Assembly (NCBI RefSeq): GCF_040529065.1
Contig: NZ_CP132343.1
Location: 1,116,001-1,180,000 of the forward strand
Length of the DNA stretch: 64,000 nucleotides
Origin: Xanthomonas sacchari
GTDB lineage: Bacteria; Pseudomonadota; Gammaproteobacteria; Xanthomonadales; Xanthomonadaceae
Direction of reading: 5' to 3'
Numbering within the stretch: position 1 is the stretch's first letter; every line of letters starts with the position of its first letter. Under the pieces are notes generated by a model, which saw only the letters and a list, made by a program, of their open reading frames with translations, made no database searches and had not been told where the DNA came from. The position numbers were made by a program, and so were the translations under genes. Shown here piece by piece: positions 63,524 to 64,000 of the stretch.

Positions 63524-64000
63524 ATGCAACGAAGAACCTTCCTGGCCGGCAGCGCCGGCGCCGGCCTGCTGCTGGCGCTGCCGCGCGGGAGCCGGGCCGG
63601 CACGGCAGCGTCTGCCGGGCTCGCAAGCAGTGGCACGGCTGCCGTGGCGGCCGTACCCACGGTGACTCTGGCGGCCGATCCCGGCCTGTTCTGCCTGGAC
63701 GAGGGCTGGCGTTTCCACGAGGGCGACATCCCGTTTCCGCCGATCACCGGGCAGGACGCCAGCTACGACAACGCCAAGGCCGGCAAGGCCTGGGGCGCGG
63801 CCGCCGGCGATTTCGACGACAGCCAGTGGCGGCAACTGCGGCTGCCGCACGATTTCGCCATCGAGCAACCGATCGAGGCCAGCGCCAACGTGGCGCAGGG
63901 CTATCGCCGCCGCGGCATCGCCTGGTACCGGCGCAGCCTGCGGCTGGATGAGGCGCAGCGTGGCAAGGCGCTGGAACTGCGTCTGGACGGCATTGCCAGC
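63524..64000 (+). CDS. GH2-family glycoside hydrolase, N-terminal part, Tat-exported
   Basis: First 159 residues; the gene continues past the window. A Tat signal (MQRRTFLAGSAGAGLLLAL) is followed by a GH2 sugar-binding domain: LDEGWRFHEGD, DFDDSQWRQLRLPHDFAIEQP and GIAWYRRSLRL, typical of bacterial beta-galactosidase/beta-glycosidase proteins. Active-site residues lie outside the window, so specificity is unknown. Same strand as, and close to, the TonB receptor upstream. Confidence 0.88.
   Translation, partial: MQRRTFLAGSAGAGLLLALPRGSRAGTAASAGLASSGTAAVAAVPTVTLAADPGLFCLDEGWRFHEGDIPFPPITGQDASYDNAKAGKAWGAAAGDFDDSQWRQLRLPHDFAIEQPIEASANVAQGYRRRGIAWYRRSLRLDEAQRGKALELRLDGIAS

Noticed and set aside
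60698-63868. Very long open frame (1056 codons) antisense to the TonB receptor
   Set aside because: It runs opposite a clear receptor gene, lacks motifs, signal or ribosome site, and long antisense frames are expected at this GC content.

Overview
The window is a high-GC (roughly 65-70%, judged by eye) gammaproteobacterial chromosome segment. It most resembles Xanthomonas or a close relative in the Xanthomonadaceae. The signs are Xanthomonas/Caulobacter-type TonB receptors, plant cell-wall enzymes (GH28 polygalacturonase, GH53 galactanase, a bacterial expansin, a GH2 enzyme), GTAGGAGCGGCTTCAGCCG-type REP palindromes, and the mreBCD-mrdA-rodA ... mltB-rlpA-dacC ... lipB-lipA order. Species cannot be assigned from the sequence alone. 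I see no rRNA, tRNA, CRISPR array, IS element or prophage.

Layout. 1-8177 is an operon-like run for periplasmic PQQ-dependent alcohol oxidation: the 3' part of a quinoprotein dehydrogenase with the D-x-D lanthanide signature, a dehydrogenase-associated binding lipoprotein fused to ankyrin repeats, a lipoprotein cytochrome c, a beta-propeller lipoprotein, a class III-like alcohol dehydrogenase with an altered zinc-ligand motif, and a TonB receptor. A sigma-54-dependent AcoR-like activator and a PfkB-family kinase follow on the minus strand (8484-11651). 11912-28923 is the cell-shape and envelope block: mreBCD, PBP2, RodA, MltB, RlpA, the D,D-carboxypeptidase, DUF493, LipB and LipA. A VirJ/AcvB-like hydrolase plus polygalacturonase pair and an LpxR-like lipid A deacylase sit between these genes. 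29156-35776 carries the Prc protease, a TauE/LysR divergent pair, an EEP hydrolase and a GH53 galactanase. 36061-40759 is a compact operon of two NAD-salvage enzymes (NMN adenylyltransferase-Nudix and NAMPT-type phosphoribosyltransferase), a radical SAM protein and a methyltransferase fused to a possible nucleotidyltransferase domain. 40884-47803 holds mostly envelope lipoproteins, oxidoreductases and small proteins. 48003-51772 is a three-gene phosphorelay cluster. 52046-56005 contains the proteasome-like Anbu peptidase, FolK, a pteridine reductase, a MidA methyltransferase and a VanZ-like protein. 56162-64000 is a plant-polysaccharide region with an expansin, two divergent large TonB receptors and the start of a GH2 glycosidase.

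The most unusual non-coding signal is a family of six paired-arm elements. Each arm is four head-to-tail heptads of consensus GGGAATS (S is C or G) or GGGATTS, and the opposite arm is inverted 64-205 bp away. Arms co-vary within an element, so each can fold into a long hairpin. Three lie between convergent genes, one separates mreB from mreC, one follows a kinase gene, and one is inside the mreC reading frame and encodes part of a C-terminal extension. A second repeat family, REP palindromes, occurs at four intergenic places. The gene system most worth testing is the NAD-salvage/radical SAM/methyltransferase operon at 36061-40759.
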